A program made the position numbers and the translations under genes. The notes under the pieces are model-generated. The model was not told the origin of the DNA, ran no database searches, and worked only from the letters and a program-made list of their open reading frames with translations. This document shows positions 1 through 8,087 of a stretch of DNA of 34,842 nucleotides, piece by piece. Numbering within the stretch: the first letter of the stretch is position 1; each line of letters starts with the position of its first letter. The stretch lies in contig CAJTRO010000036.1 of assembly GCA_910579015.1 (NCBI GenBank), forward strand, positions 1 through 34,842, written 5' to 3'. The stretch is from an uncultured Dorea sp. GTDB taxonomy: Bacteria; Bacillota_A; Clostridia; Lachnospirales; Lachnospiraceae.

Positions 1-696
1 ATATTGCTTATCATAGCATGGTTTATTCTGGGAAAAGGATTCGTAAAGAAAACTCTATTGAGTACATTTATCTATCCCTTATTTCTTGAACTGTTACAGA
101 AAATTCCAGGAATCACAACTATGACAGACAATATACTGTTGTCTGCCATTTTTGGAGGACTTCTTGTAGGCGTTAGCATGGGGATTGTGGTAAGGGTCGG
201 AGGATCGACGGGGGGAACGGATATTATTGCCCTAATAGCAAACAAAAAAACTTCCCTTTCAGTCGGCGTCACGGTGTATATGGTAGATTTTGTGGTTTTA
301 GGCATACAGGCTTCTTTCTCTGATATGGAGCAAATACTTTATGGGATTATACTGACTCTTCTGGCAACGGTTGTGATTGATAAAGTTGTTCCGAATGGAA
401 AGGTCTCTATGCAGGTGATGATTATTTCAAGAGAGTATAAAAAGATTCAGGAAAAAATATTGCAAGACATAGAAGCCGGAGTGACGCTTTTTCACATACA
501 GACGGGATATAGCGGTGAAGAACAAAAAGGAGTTATGTGTGTGATTCCAAGACACAAACTATTTGCTTTGAAAGAGATGGTCTGTGAAACAGATCCGTTT
601 GCGTTTCTTACCATTAATCAGATTAACGAGGTGAATGGTCAGGGATTTACCAGAGAACGTATTGCATATGAAGAACTCAAAAAGGAAAGAATATAA
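1..696 (+). CDS. YitT family membrane protein, 5'-truncated by window edge
   Basis: The reading frame is open from the first base, so the start lies upstream; about 231 residues remain of a family usually near 280-290. The visible part has hydrophobic helices and the glycine-rich stretch GGSTGGTDIIA (about residues 61-71) typical of YitT/DUF161 membrane proteins. A soluble C-terminal DUF2179-like domain follows, with the family's 'vipRhkLfaLKemVcetDPfAFlTI' style ending. YitT proteins are integral membrane proteins of unknown transport role. The gene is followed by a bidirectional-looking terminator at 871-909 and shows no link to the methyltransferase genes further on. Family assignment is good; function is unknown. 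Confidence 0.85.
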   Translation: MLLIIAWFILGKGFVKKTLLSTFIYPLFLELLQKIPGITTMTDNILLSAIFGGLLVGVSMGIVVRVGGSTGGTDIIALIANKKTSLSVGVTVYMVDFVVLGIQASFSDMEQILYGIILTLLATVVIDKVVPNGKVSMQVMIISREYKKIQEKILQDIEAGVTLFHIQTGYSGEEQKGVMCVIPRHKLFALKEMVCETDPFAFLTINQINEVNGQGFTRERIAYEELKKERI

Positions 697-870
697 ACTT
701 CCTGTATCAAGATTTAATATCTTCCTAAAGAATTTGCAATGTACGGGCGGAAAGGATTTTCTGGAAAAGGCAGACATCATTCTGAAGCCATATTACAGGG
801 AAATATCATCATCAGAACAAAATGCATGTGTTTGACTGCGCTGCTTTCTATGAGCGCAGGTCTGCAAAAG

Positions 871-909
871 AAAAATTCCGGCCAAGGTTAATCCTCGACC
901 GGAATTTTT
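871..909. terminator. Rho-independent terminator, probably bidirectional
   Basis: AAAAATTCCGG (871-881) is perfectly complementary to CCGGAATTTTT (899-909), with a 17-base loop. The A-run on one side and T-run on the other allow it to work on both strands, ending the yitT-like transcript and possibly minus-strand transcripts from the acetyltransferase. Confidence 0.8.
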
Positions 910-1000
910 ACTTGCCATAGCATACGGAGGAAGCCGCCAGTGGCAGGTTCTGTAGTTTGAATAATCTGTAGTTGATTTTCCCGGCCTGATTACATACAAT

Positions 1001-1113
1001 ATGATTGTCCAAAGGATTTATGATGAGACTCAAACTTATCATGACGGAAAATGGATGATGTTTGAACCGACGGATACTACTTTGTTTGACGATTTTATCA
1101 GACTAAACCAGGA
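1001..1113 (+). pseudogene. Decayed coding fragment, DUF3788-like C-terminus
   Basis: The translation from 1001 contains IYDETQTYHDGKWMMFEP followed by TDTTLFDDFIRL, which from memory resembles the C-terminal end of DUF3788-type small proteins. The similarity stops at about 1107 and the frame then runs into unrelated sequence ahead of the convergent acetyltransferase gene. There is no upstream coding sequence (in-frame stop at 962-964) and no clear ribosome-binding site, so if the resemblance is real this is a remnant. The family name is a low-confidence call. Confidence 0.3.
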
Positions 1114-1157
1114 CTTTGCTTTTGGCTTTCAAGGCCGGCAAAGCGCCTGGTTTCCTG

Positions 1158-1766
1158 TTACTTCAAATCCGGCTGTTCGTCAAAGCGCCTGTCTTTAAAG
1201 TAATATTCTTCATCCCGCTCGTTGATTTCTCTGTATACTCTGCATGGACTTCCGAATGCGACTACATTTGCAGGTATGTCCTTGGTTACGACAGAGCCTG
1301 CTCCTATTACGGAATTTTCCCCGATAGTAACTCCCGGCAGGACAATTACATTTGCCCCGAGCCACACATTATCTCCAATCGTAATAGGGAAGGAGTACAT
1401 ACCGTCTGCGCGATGCGCTGGATGAATGGGATGTCCTGTTGTACTCAGCGTCACATTGGGGCCTATAAGGACATTTTTCCCTATGGTTATTTTCCAGTCG
1501 TCAATCAAAGTCAGGTTCATATTAGCATATGTACCGTCTCCAATTGACACGTATTTTCCGACTGCGGCTGTAAGCGGGGGGACGATCCATACTTTGTCTC
1601 CTACACTGCCGAAGATATCCTTAAGGAGCGCCGCGCGTCCCTCCATATCCTCCGGCGGCAGGCTGTTAAACTTATTCACGATACCTTTCGTATGCGCCTG
1701 CAAAGCCATGTTTTCTTCATCATCGCCCCAGAGATAGCCTTTTTTCATTTTTTCCTGTTCTGTCAT
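1158..1766 (-). CDS. Sugar O-acetyltransferase (maltose/galactoside acetyltransferase type)
   Basis: The 202-residue protein transfers an acetyl group from acetyl-CoA to sugar hydroxyls, probably for detoxification in the cytoplasm. It begins with the Mac-type N-terminal helix region (MTEQEKMKKGYLW) and continues into left-handed beta-helix hexapeptide repeats (about residues 70-185: ITIGKNVLIGPNV, ITIGDNVWLGANVIVLPGVTIGENSVIGAGSVVTKD split over repeats). The catalytic histidine is expected in TTGHPIHPAHR (H112/H115). The length matches the family. The ATG at 1766 is preceded by GGAGG. It lies 30 bases downstream of the minus-strand coiled-coil gene and may be cotranscribed with it. Substrate specificity cannot be told from sequence. 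Confidence 0.9.
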   Translation of the reverse strand: MTEQEKMKKGYLWGDDEENMALQAHTKGIVNKFNSLPPEDMEGRAALLKDIFGSVGDKVWIVPPLTAAVGKYVSIGDGTYANMNLTLIDDWKITIGKNVLIGPNVTLSTTGHPIHPAHRADGMYSFPITIGDNVWLGANVIVLPGVTIGENSVIGAGSVVTKDIPANVVAFGSPCRVYREINERDEEYYFKDRRFDEQPDLK

Positions 1767-1796
1767 TTCGAACCTCCGTAAATCATTTTACTGTTA

Positions 1797-2573
1797 TCAG
1801 ACCGTTATATCCAGACTTGCGCCCTCCGCCACAGAAATATCCGCGGCAGCAGCCCCGAGATCGGCCATGGCCGGCAGATCCGGTCCGGGCGCGGATGCGG
1901 CCGCAGAAGAAACGGCGCCAGCCATATTGGCAATCATCTCCTGAGAAGCCTCTTTCTCATCCCTGGCAAGCTCCTTTGACGCATAATTCCGCTCATCCCT
2001 GCGCCGTTTGGTCCGTTTGTTGCTGAGTTCGCTCTCAAGCTCCCTGGCACGCTTCATTTCCTTTCGACTTTCGGCTGACTTTCTCTGCATTTCAAGTACC
2101 TCTTCTTTATTCAGGTGCTGCTGCTTCTTTGAAATGCGGTTGATCAGTTTCTCCATCCGGCGGATTCTCTGAGTAACCTTCTTTGCGTCGTCACCCTCGG
2201 CGAATACCGAAGCCATCTTAAGAGCGCTCAGCGCCCGGACTGCTTTGGAGGAGACCTGCTGTACATCCATCTTGGTCTCTGCTCTTGCCAGCATAGCGGC
2301 AAGCTGTCCGGTAGTGTCGTCCGGTATGGAGCAGGATATATTGAGGCCGCCGGCGCCGGTGTCCTTAATACGTTCTTCGGACGAAAGGTCTTCTTTCTTG
2401 TTGATCAGCAGGGTATCTGATATCAGAGACTGGTCTGTTGTTTCTCTGGTATCTCTGCCGACTGTATTGCAATCCTCTTCTTTGTCTCTGGCTTGAGAGG
2501 TATTTTTTGAAGAAAGGGTGTTGTATATAGGGCGTCGTGTGTCAATTGACTGGTTTCTTACAGGAACTTTCAT
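1797..2573 (-). CDS. Hypothetical protein with charged coiled-coil centre
   Basis: I do not recognise this 258-residue protein. It has no signal peptide or membrane segment. The N-terminal third is polar and probably disordered (KVPVRNQSIDTRRPIYNTL). Residues of roughly 90-200 are rich in K, R, E and A with heptad-like patterning (KKVTQRIRRMEKLINRISKK, ESRKEMKRARELESELSNKR) and should form a long coiled coil. The C-terminus switches to an alanine/glycine-rich, acidic tail ending DISVAEGASLDITV. The start ATG at 2573 has a strong AAAGGAGG site. It is transcribed with the acetyltransferase downstream and divergently from the LysR gene. No function should be assigned. Confidence 0.7.
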   Translation of the reverse strand: MKVPVRNQSIDTRRPIYNTLSSKNTSQARDKEEDCNTVGRDTRETTDQSLISDTLLINKKEDLSSEERIKDTGAGGLNISCSIPDDTTGQLAAMLARAETKMDVQQVSSKAVRALSALKMASVFAEGDDAKKVTQRIRRMEKLINRISKKQQHLNKEEVLEMQRKSAESRKEMKRARELESELSNKRTKRRRDERNYASKELARDEKEASQEMIANMAGAVSSAAASAPGPDLPAMADLGAAAADISVAEGASLDITV

Positions 2574-2704
2574 GAATATCCTCCTTTCTGACTTTCTGAT
2601 GTCTTGTATGGTGCTTATGTTTTGTATAATATATCGGTTGACGAAGGGAGAAAGATAACGGATATCTGTGATATCGGTGAAAATCAGGTGAAAGATCTAT
2701 AGAG

Positions 2705-2722
2705 CATATCTATATAGATATG
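2705..2722. promoter_or_regulatory. Perfect 18-bp palindrome, candidate operator
   Basis: CATATCTATATAGATATG is a perfect palindrome, 12 bases upstream of the proposed -35 of the LysR-family gene and between two divergent genes. The position suits an autoregulatory site or a site controlling both directions. It is AT-rich, so some chance occurrence is possible. Confidence 0.4.
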
Positions 2723-2734
2723 TTAAAAATCGAT

Positions 2735-2764
2735 TTGCTTATTTGTAAAGTTTATATTTATAAT
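2735..2764 (+). promoter_or_regulatory. Candidate sigma-A promoter for the LysR gene
   Basis: TTGCTT (2735-2740) and TATAAT (2759-2764) are separated by 18 bases, with the ATG 32 bases downstream. The -10 is consensus and the -35 is a weaker match. Confidence 0.5.
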
Positions 2765-2796
2765 ATTTTGGGGAGTTATATGGAAATGAGGATATT

Positions 2797-3732
2797 ATGA
2801 ATTTTGAACAGATGAAATCTTTTGTCAGTATTGCGAAAACAGGGAGTTTCTCGGTATCTGCCAGAGAAAGATATATTTCACAGCCGACGATCAGCAATCA
2901 TTTAAAGATGTTAGAAGATGAAATGGGAGTACAGCTGATATCAAGAAGCTCGAAGAAGGTAGAGCTTACGGAGAAGGGGACAGTATTTCTCGAATATGCA
3001 AAGCGTATGATTCTGCTTGAAGAAGAATGTGAGTACAAGGTAAAACATGGTGCTGAGAATGAGAAGACAGTAATCGATATCGTTGCTCCCGGCTTACAGA
3101 CGGACTGCCAGTTTACAGAGTTTATGATCCGGTATGCAGAACAGAACAGGGATCATAAGATAGTTTGCAGACTGGTAGACAGAGAGGATGAGAGAATTGC
3201 GGAGATAGTAAAGGAAGGAAAGGCTGATTTTGGAATAAGCAGTTATAAAACAAACAATCCGGAATTGACATGCGATCTGGCTTTTGTAGAGGAAATCCTC
3301 CTGATTACTCCTAATATATCTTCGTATAAGAATATGAGCAGGGCAGAGTTTCAGGACTGCCTGTTACATGACAGATATATCCGGTTTGACTTTGGAGAAG
3401 GAAGTGATTATCTGTGGACCGATTCCATCAGTAAGACGCTGGGAGTATCCCTGCATAGAATCAGGACGGCCGCGCGATGTGCCAATTACCGCATTGTCCT
3501 GCGGATGGTAGAACGTAATCTGGGGATTGCGTTTATCAGTAATACGGTTATAGCAGAACCGTTGAGACAGGGACGGATCCATGCAATCCGATGCAGGGAT
3601 ATTCTGCAAAAGCCCTTCTATCTGATATACGATCCTAAAAAGATTGAAGCCTCAGAGAAGTTGAGCCGGATCAGAGATATGCTGCGGGATGAACTGGAGC
3701 ACAGCATTCCGCAGTTAGAGCAGATATATTAG
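2797..3732 (+). CDS. LysR family transcriptional regulator
   Basis: The 311-residue protein has an N-terminal winged helix-turn-helix (about residues 1-61) with the LysR recognition pattern SISQPTISNHLKMLEDEMG-like (here YISQPTISNHLKMLEDEMGV) and LTEKG, followed by a LysR substrate-binding domain (about 90-300). Members bind DNA as tetramers and respond to a small-molecule effector. Length is typical. It sits directly upstream of, and reads the same way as, the sugar-type ABC importer with a UroD-fold methyltransferase, so it is the likely regulator of that operon, although LysR genes are more often divergent from their targets. Effector unknown. Confidence 0.92.
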   Translation: MNFEQMKSFVSIAKTGSFSVSARERYISQPTISNHLKMLEDEMGVQLISRSSKKVELTEKGTVFLEYAKRMILLEEECEYKVKHGAENEKTVIDIVAPGLQTDCQFTEFMIRYAEQNRDHKIVCRLVDREDERIAEIVKEGKADFGISSYKTNNPELTCDLAFVEEILLITPNISSYKNMSRAEFQDCLLHDRYIRFDFGEGSDYLWTDSISKTLGVSLHRIRTAARCANYRIVLRMVERNLGIAFISNTVIAEPLRQGRIHAIRCRDILQKPFYLIYDPKKIEASEKLSRIRDMLRDELEHSIPQLEQIY

Positions 3733-3797
3733 ATGTATAAAAATAACGAATAGATCTTTGCGGGAGAATTATAATTTTCAATGCTTAAGTGTATGTG

Positions 3798-3826
3798 TTG
3801 ACTGTCTGTCCGGCCGTTATTAAAAT
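3798..3826 (+). promoter_or_regulatory. Candidate promoter of the sugar-type ABC importer/methyltransferase operon
   Basis: TTGACT (3798-3803) and TAAAAT (3821-3826) are separated by 17 bases and lie 44 bases upstream of the lipoprotein start. It is a near-consensus sigma-A promoter. Confidence 0.6.
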
Positions 3827-3869
3827 GATGGAGGTAATTTATTTATCTGTTTAAGGAGGAACACAACAT

Positions 3870-5213
3870 ATGAAAAGGAAACTGACAGCAGCCTTTTTGT
3901 GCTTGTCGATGGCTGCGGGACTTGCATTGACAGGCTGCGGTAATTCTTCGGATGCACCCAAAGAAGAGACGCCCAAGGTAGATGAAAAGACGGCAGGAAC
4001 ACTCGATCCCCAAGAGGTAGAAGGAGAGATTACCTTCACGGCATGGGGGAGCGATGCGGAGCTTGAATGCGATCAGGCAGTTCTGGACGCATTTGCGAAA
4101 AAATATCCGAACGTAAAGGTTGATTTTGAACCGATCAATGACGATTATCTGACGAAAGTAGAGACCATGATACTCGCAGGAGAAGCGCCGGACGTTATCT
4201 ACGGACATCCGAGATATTTTCAGAAGTGGGCAAGCCAGGATCTGCTTCTTGACCTGACGCCTTATTTCGAAAATAACAAAGACTTCTTCAATGAAGATGT
4301 GTATGCAACGAATATTTATGATGCGTTTACATATGACGGGAAATATATCTCTACGGTCAATGGAGCAGATACGTTCCTGTTGTTCTATAATAAGGATCTG
4401 TTCGATGAAGCGAAGGTTGAATATCCTACCGAGGAGTGGACCTGGGATGATTTCCTCGCGGCATGTGAGAAGCTTACGATTGACAAAGACGGAGACGGCG
4501 AGACCGATCAGTATGCGATCAGCCCGTGTTCGGGCCGTGAACAGCTGGAAGCTTATATGGCGGCCTTTGGCGGAGAGATGTATGATGATGTGAACAATCC
4601 GACAGAGGTTAAAGTCAACAGTAAGGAGAATGCACAGGCATTGCAGATGTGGCACGATCTTATCTTCAAGTATGGATATGCTCCGGATGCGGAGGGCTCA
4701 GAGGTGGTTACCGGAGGTTTTGACGGAGGGCAGATCGCAATGGATGTTGACGGCGTATACCAGTGTGTATACCGCTCCGGAGTTGATTTTAACATGGGGC
4801 TTGCGGCGCTTCCCATGGAGGCTCGGAATTCACACTATGTATCTTTGATGGCTGGTTATTGTATTCCAAAGACGACGAAGTATCCGGAAGCGGCCTGGGC
4901 ACTGGCATCCTTTATGCAGGAGAAGGAAGGACAGGAGATCCTGGCTTCCACAGGTCTGATCACGACTGTGGACAAGGATGTTGCAAGCTCAGATGCGGTC
5001 ATCAATATGGAAGGCGCGCCGGATAACCATATTCTCCGTGTAACGTCTCTTGATAATGCTGTGAATGTGGATGCAAAGCTGCCGAATTGGACAGAGACGA
5101 TGGATATGGTATGGCAGCCTGCAATCGATAAACTGTACAATGGCGACGTGACTGTAGAGGAGGCTCTGGAAGAGATCCAGGCGGGGCTTGAAGAGAAACT
5201 GGCAGAAAAATAA
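3870..5213 (+). CDS. ABC transporter substrate-binding lipoprotein, family 1 (carbohydrate type)
   Basis: The 447-residue protein has a lipoprotein signal peptide with lipobox LTGC (Cys23), a short polar linker, then a type 1 extracellular solute-binding fold (ITFTAWGSDAELECDQAVLD, then NVKVDFEPINDDYLTKVETM, GEAPDVIYG). This family captures sugars, oligosaccharides, polyols and some phosphorylated compounds outside the membrane for MalF/MalG-type permeases. The ATG at 3870 follows AAGGAGG. It heads an operon with the two permeases and a methyltransferase. A terminator-like hairpin right after the gene should give more lipoprotein than permease. The ligand is not identifiable. Confidence 0.92.
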   Translation: MKRKLTAAFLCLSMAAGLALTGCGNSSDAPKEETPKVDEKTAGTLDPQEVEGEITFTAWGSDAELECDQAVLDAFAKKYPNVKVDFEPINDDYLTKVETMILAGEAPDVIYGHPRYFQKWASQDLLLDLTPYFENNKDFFNEDVYATNIYDAFTYDGKYISTVNGADTFLLFYNKDLFDEAKVEYPTEEWTWDDFLAACEKLTIDKDGDGETDQYAISPCSGREQLEAYMAAFGGEMYDDVNNPTEVKVNSKENAQALQMWHDLIFKYGYAPDAEGSEVVTGGFDGGQIAMDVDGVYQCVYRSGVDFNMGLAALPMEARNSHYVSLMAGYCIPKTTKYPEAAWALASFMQEKEGQEILASTGLITTVDKDVASSDAVINMEGAPDNHILRVTSLDNAVNVDAKLPNWTETMDMVWQPAIDKLYNGDVTVEEALEEIQAGLEEKLAEK

Positions 5214-5230
5214 ACAATCAGCAGGATAAG

Positions 5231-5265
5231 CTTCGGGCAGACGCCGTTTTGCCCGGAGCGTTTTT
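5231..5265 (+). terminator. Attenuating terminator after the substrate-binding gene
   Basis: CTTCGGGCA (5231-5239) pairs with TGCCCGGAG (5250-5258) with one T-G wobble, followed by CG and TTTTT (5261-5265). It lies between the lipoprotein and the first permease, so partial read-through would set the importer stoichiometry. Confidence 0.7.
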
Positions 5266-5303
5266 GTGTGGTTTGGATTAATTGTTCAGAGAAAGGTATG
5301 AAG

Positions 5304-6197
5304 ATGAAAAGGAAAAAAGATACGGTAAAATTTTTCTTGTTTATCAGTCCGTGGATCATAGGATTCCTGCTTTTTATACTGATTCCTATGGGAATGTCGC
5401 TTTATTACAGCTTCACAGACTGGGATGTACTGACGAAGGAATCCTTTGTCGGAATGGCAAACTATGCGGGTTTGTTTCAGGATCCGTTATTTTACAAATC
5501 GCTCCAGGTGACAGGGGTGTATACACTGATCACAGTACCGCTGAATGTGTTTCTGTCACTGATGACGGCGATACTGCTCAATATGGAAGGCAGGTTCATG
5601 GCTTTCTTCCGCACGCTTTATTATATTCCGGCGGTATTGTCGGCGGTAGTAGTGGCAATCCTGTGGCAGTGGATCTTCAATTCCAAATACGGACTGCTGA
5701 ATGATGTGCTGACGAAATTCGGAATAGAAGGCCCCAGATGGCTGTCAGATCCCCAATGGGTTATGCCGGCGCTGGTCATTATGAGTATCTGGGGGATCGG
5801 AGGCGGTATCATCATGTACCTGGCGGGGCTTCAGGCCGTCCCTAAGGATCTGTATGAAGCGGCAACACTGGACGGGGCAAGATTCTGGAAGAAACTGTTT
5901 CATATAACGATCCCGTCGATGAGCCCGATCATATTGTTTACATTCCTGACATCCCTGATCGCAACATTGCAGACGTTTTCCCAGGCGTATATCATGACCT
6001 CCGGAGGACCAAATCATGCGACGCTCTTCTATGCATATTATCTGTATCAGAATGGTGTTGTTTATAAGAAAATGGGGAAAGCCTGCGCCATGGCGTGGCT
6101 GTTCTTTATCGCAGTCATGCTGTTGTCTCTGGTTGTACTGAAGGTCTCGGGGAAGGTTGTGTACTATGAATCAGAAGAAGGAGGAAAGCTGGCATGA
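5304..6197 (+). CDS. Sugar-type ABC transporter permease (MalF-like)
   Basis: The protein is about 297 residues with six predicted membrane helices, starting MKRKKDTVKFFLFISPWIIG, and carries the cytoplasmic EAA loop (EAATLDGARFWKKLFHITIP) that docks the ATPase. I prefer the ATG at 5304 because GAAAGG lies 7 bases upstream; the ATG at 5298 and the GTG at 5268 would place the start on or before that site. The stop overlaps the start of the next permease (ATGA). No ATPase gene is in the operon, which is normal for this class because one MsmX-type ATPase often serves several importers. Confidence 0.92.
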   Translation: MKRKKDTVKFFLFISPWIIGFLLFILIPMGMSLYYSFTDWDVLTKESFVGMANYAGLFQDPLFYKSLQVTGVYTLITVPLNVFLSLMTAILLNMEGRFMAFFRTLYYIPAVLSAVVVAILWQWIFNSKYGLLNDVLTKFGIEGPRWLSDPQWVMPALVIMSIWGIGGGIIMYLAGLQAVPKDLYEAATLDGARFWKKLFHITIPSMSPIILFTFLTSLIATLQTFSQAYIMTSGGPNHATLFYAYYLYQNGVVYKKMGKACAMAWLFFIAVMLLSLVVLKVSGKVVYYESEEGGKLA

Positions 6198-7033
6198 GGA
6201 CAAGAGAAAAGATTACGCTGGTGTTCCGGTATCTGTGTATCATCTTGTTTGGTATACTGATCGCGGTTCCCTTCTACTGGATGATCATTACATCATTGAA
6301 GGATCCGAACAGGGTATTTGTCCGGCCGATGGAATGGTTCACAGACAAGTTCAGGATAGAGAATTACAGCGCTTTGTTTACCCAGTATCATTTTGAGCAG
6401 TATGTCTTTAGTACGGTGAAGCTGTGTCTGTTGAATGTGGCGGGTACGGTGTTATCCTGTTCGCTTGTGGCGTATGGATTCGCATTCGGAAGATACCGGC
6501 ATAAGAACAAGATATTCTTTATCGTGCTGTTAACGATGATCCTGCCGGCTACGGTGACGTTCTTTCCACAGTTCATTCTCTACACGAAGCTTGGGATGTA
6601 CGGGACGTTACTGCCTTTATGGCTGCCGTCTTTTTTTGGAAATGCGTACTATATTTTCTTCCTGCGCCAGTATTTCCTTACGGTTCCGAAGTCACTGATG
6701 GATGCGGCAAGGATTGACGGATGCGGAGAAATGAAAACATTGCTGAAGATCGTAGTCCCGATGGCGAAGCCGGTGTATGTTGTGATGATCCTGAATACGT
6801 TTATCGGTGTGTGGGGAGATTTCTTTAACCAGCTGATCTATATCACAAATAGAGAGAACTACACTATCTCTATCGGGCTGACGGCGCTGAATAAATCCTA
6901 CGGGCATACCAGCAGCATCATGCCGACTCTCATGGCAGGGGCATTTATCGTGACCATACCGGTGCTCATTGTGTACTATTTCGGACAGCGGGCTATGATG
7001 AACAGTTATGTGTTCCGGGATACAGGGAAGTAG
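6194..7033 (+). CDS. Sugar-type ABC transporter permease (MalG-like)
   Basis: The 279-residue protein has six predicted membrane helices and the EAA loop MDAARIDGCGEMKTLLKIVV characteristic of the second permease of family 1 importers. It overlaps the preceding gene by four bases (ATGA), indicating translational coupling. It forms the heteromeric channel with the MalF-like subunit. The methyltransferase gene begins 34 bases further on, so the import and methyl-transfer genes appear to share one transcript. Confidence 0.93.
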   Translation: MRTREKITLVFRYLCIILFGILIAVPFYWMIITSLKDPNRVFVRPMEWFTDKFRIENYSALFTQYHFEQYVFSTVKLCLLNVAGTVLSCSLVAYGFAFGRYRHKNKIFFIVLLTMILPATVTFFPQFILYTKLGMYGTLLPLWLPSFFGNAYYIFFLRQYFLTVPKSLMDAARIDGCGEMKTLLKIVVPMAKPVYVVMILNTFIGVWGDFFNQLIYITNRENYTISIGLTALNKSYGHTSSIMPTLMAGAFIVTIPVLIVYYFGQRAMMNSYVFRDTGK

Positions 7034-7067
7034 GAGCGCTGTCTGTCCGCAGGAGGAAAGGGGAACT

Positions 7068-7958
7068 ATGGGAAGAGAGATTATTGATTACATCACACAA
7101 TTTGAAACGACGCAGGTTAGTCCCATATGGGGCGGTGCACAGGTATTTCATTTTCTGTGCCTGGGACATCTTAATATGGCCCGGGCATTGGGGTTCGAAC
7201 TTGAGAATGTGTCCGAACATCTGACGATTGTAAGAGAAGGGCAGATGCAGACGGAGGAAGAACTGGATGCATTGATACACAGGAATGAATTTGACTATAC
7301 ATCGTTTGAGCAGGAGACGGAACATCTCCGGCAGATGAAGGCAGAGCATAAGGAGGGCTTGTGCGGCGGAGGATGCTTTGGACCGCTGACAGTAGTGTCC
7401 GGTATTCTTGGCGCAGAGAATATGCTGCGTCTTCTGGCAGGAAATCCAAAGCTTGTAGAGCGTTTTACAGCATATGCGGCGGGATTTATGGAAGACCTTG
7501 CAAGAAGGGAGACGGAAGAGGGCGGGCAATTCTTCTGGATTGCGGAGCCTCTTGCATCCCTGCTTTCACCCAAAAACAGCTGGAGGTTCTCCGGACAGTA
7601 TATACAGAAGATCTACCAGGCGGCAGAGGTGCCGGGGCTTCTTCATGTCTGTGGAAGGACATTGAAGCATACGCCGTATCTTGTCAGGACAGGGGCGCAG
7701 CTTCTGAGTATTGATTCGTGCACGGATATCGGCGAGTGCATACGCATGGTAGATGAGGATGTGGTGATCATGGGAAATGTGAACCCGTCTACGCTTCGTT
7801 TCGGGACAAAGGAGGAGGTTGAGGAAGAGGTCGGAGAAGTCCTTGGCAAATGCCGGGGGTTCCGTAATTTTGTGCTGAGTACCGGATGTTCGGTCATGGA
7901 AGGGACGCCTGACGAGAATATGCAGGTAATGTTTGATATGGCCGGGGAGGAGAATTGA
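7068..7958 (+). CDS. UroD-fold corrinoid methyltransferase, transporter-linked
   Basis: The 296-residue protein belongs to the uroporphyrinogen decarboxylase-like methyltransferase group (MtaA/MtbA/CmuA). In that family a zinc site of His-X-Cys plus a distant Cys activates a thiol or other nucleophile for methyl transfer to or from cobalamin. Here the ligands are visible as HVCG (H193, C195) and STGC (C274). It is shorter than the family's usual 330-370 residues and lacks the basic C-terminal extension seen in some paralogues in this window. The start ATG at 7068 follows AGGAGGAAAGGGG. It is the last gene of the importer operon, which suggests that the imported compound, or its metabolite, is its substrate (inference). 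Confidence 0.8.
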   Translation: MGREIIDYITQFETTQVSPIWGGAQVFHFLCLGHLNMARALGFELENVSEHLTIVREGQMQTEEELDALIHRNEFDYTSFEQETEHLRQMKAEHKEGLCGGGCFGPLTVVSGILGAENMLRLLAGNPKLVERFTAYAAGFMEDLARRETEEGGQFFWIAEPLASLLSPKNSWRFSGQYIQKIYQAAEVPGLLHVCGRTLKHTPYLVRTGAQLLSIDSCTDIGECIRMVDEDVVIMGNVNPSTLRFGTKEEVEEEVGEVLGKCRGFRNFVLSTGCSVMEGTPDENMQVMFDMAGEEN

Positions 7959-7996
7959 TAATAACTATAAGTAAATATGATTATCGGCATTTACAA

Positions 7997-8026
7997 TTGG
8001 ACAGAGATTTTCCCGGCTAATATAAT
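7997..8026 (+). promoter_or_regulatory. Candidate promoter of the PucR-like regulator
   Basis: TTGGAC (7997-8002) and TATAAT (8021-8026) are separated by 18 bases. The -35 is embedded in CAATTGGACA, a string also found at the promoter at 16245. Confidence 0.6.
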
Positions 8027-8087
8027 AAAAAGTAGTATGTGAAAATGCGTCGATGTGACAAGAATAATGTTGCAGAAATGAGGGCAT

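Larger units (their letters stand above)
697..1157. other. Gene-poor gap after yitT-like gene
   Basis: This stretch contains the hairpin terminator at 871-909 and a possible decayed coding fragment at 1001-1113. I see no intact gene. An 11-base direct repeat (CAAAGCGCCTG) lies at 1139-1149 and again at 1181-1191, the second copy inside the 3' end of the acetyltransferase gene; this may mark an old small duplication. Confidence 0.6.

Noticed and set aside
1116..1547. 143-residue plus-strand open frame
   Set aside because: It lies opposite the acetyltransferase, whose hexapeptide repeats are unmistakable.
3843..4655. 270-residue minus-strand open frame opposite the sugar-type lipoprotein
   Set aside because: Antisense to a lipoprotein with clear signal peptide and domain; no ribosome-binding site or family resemblance.
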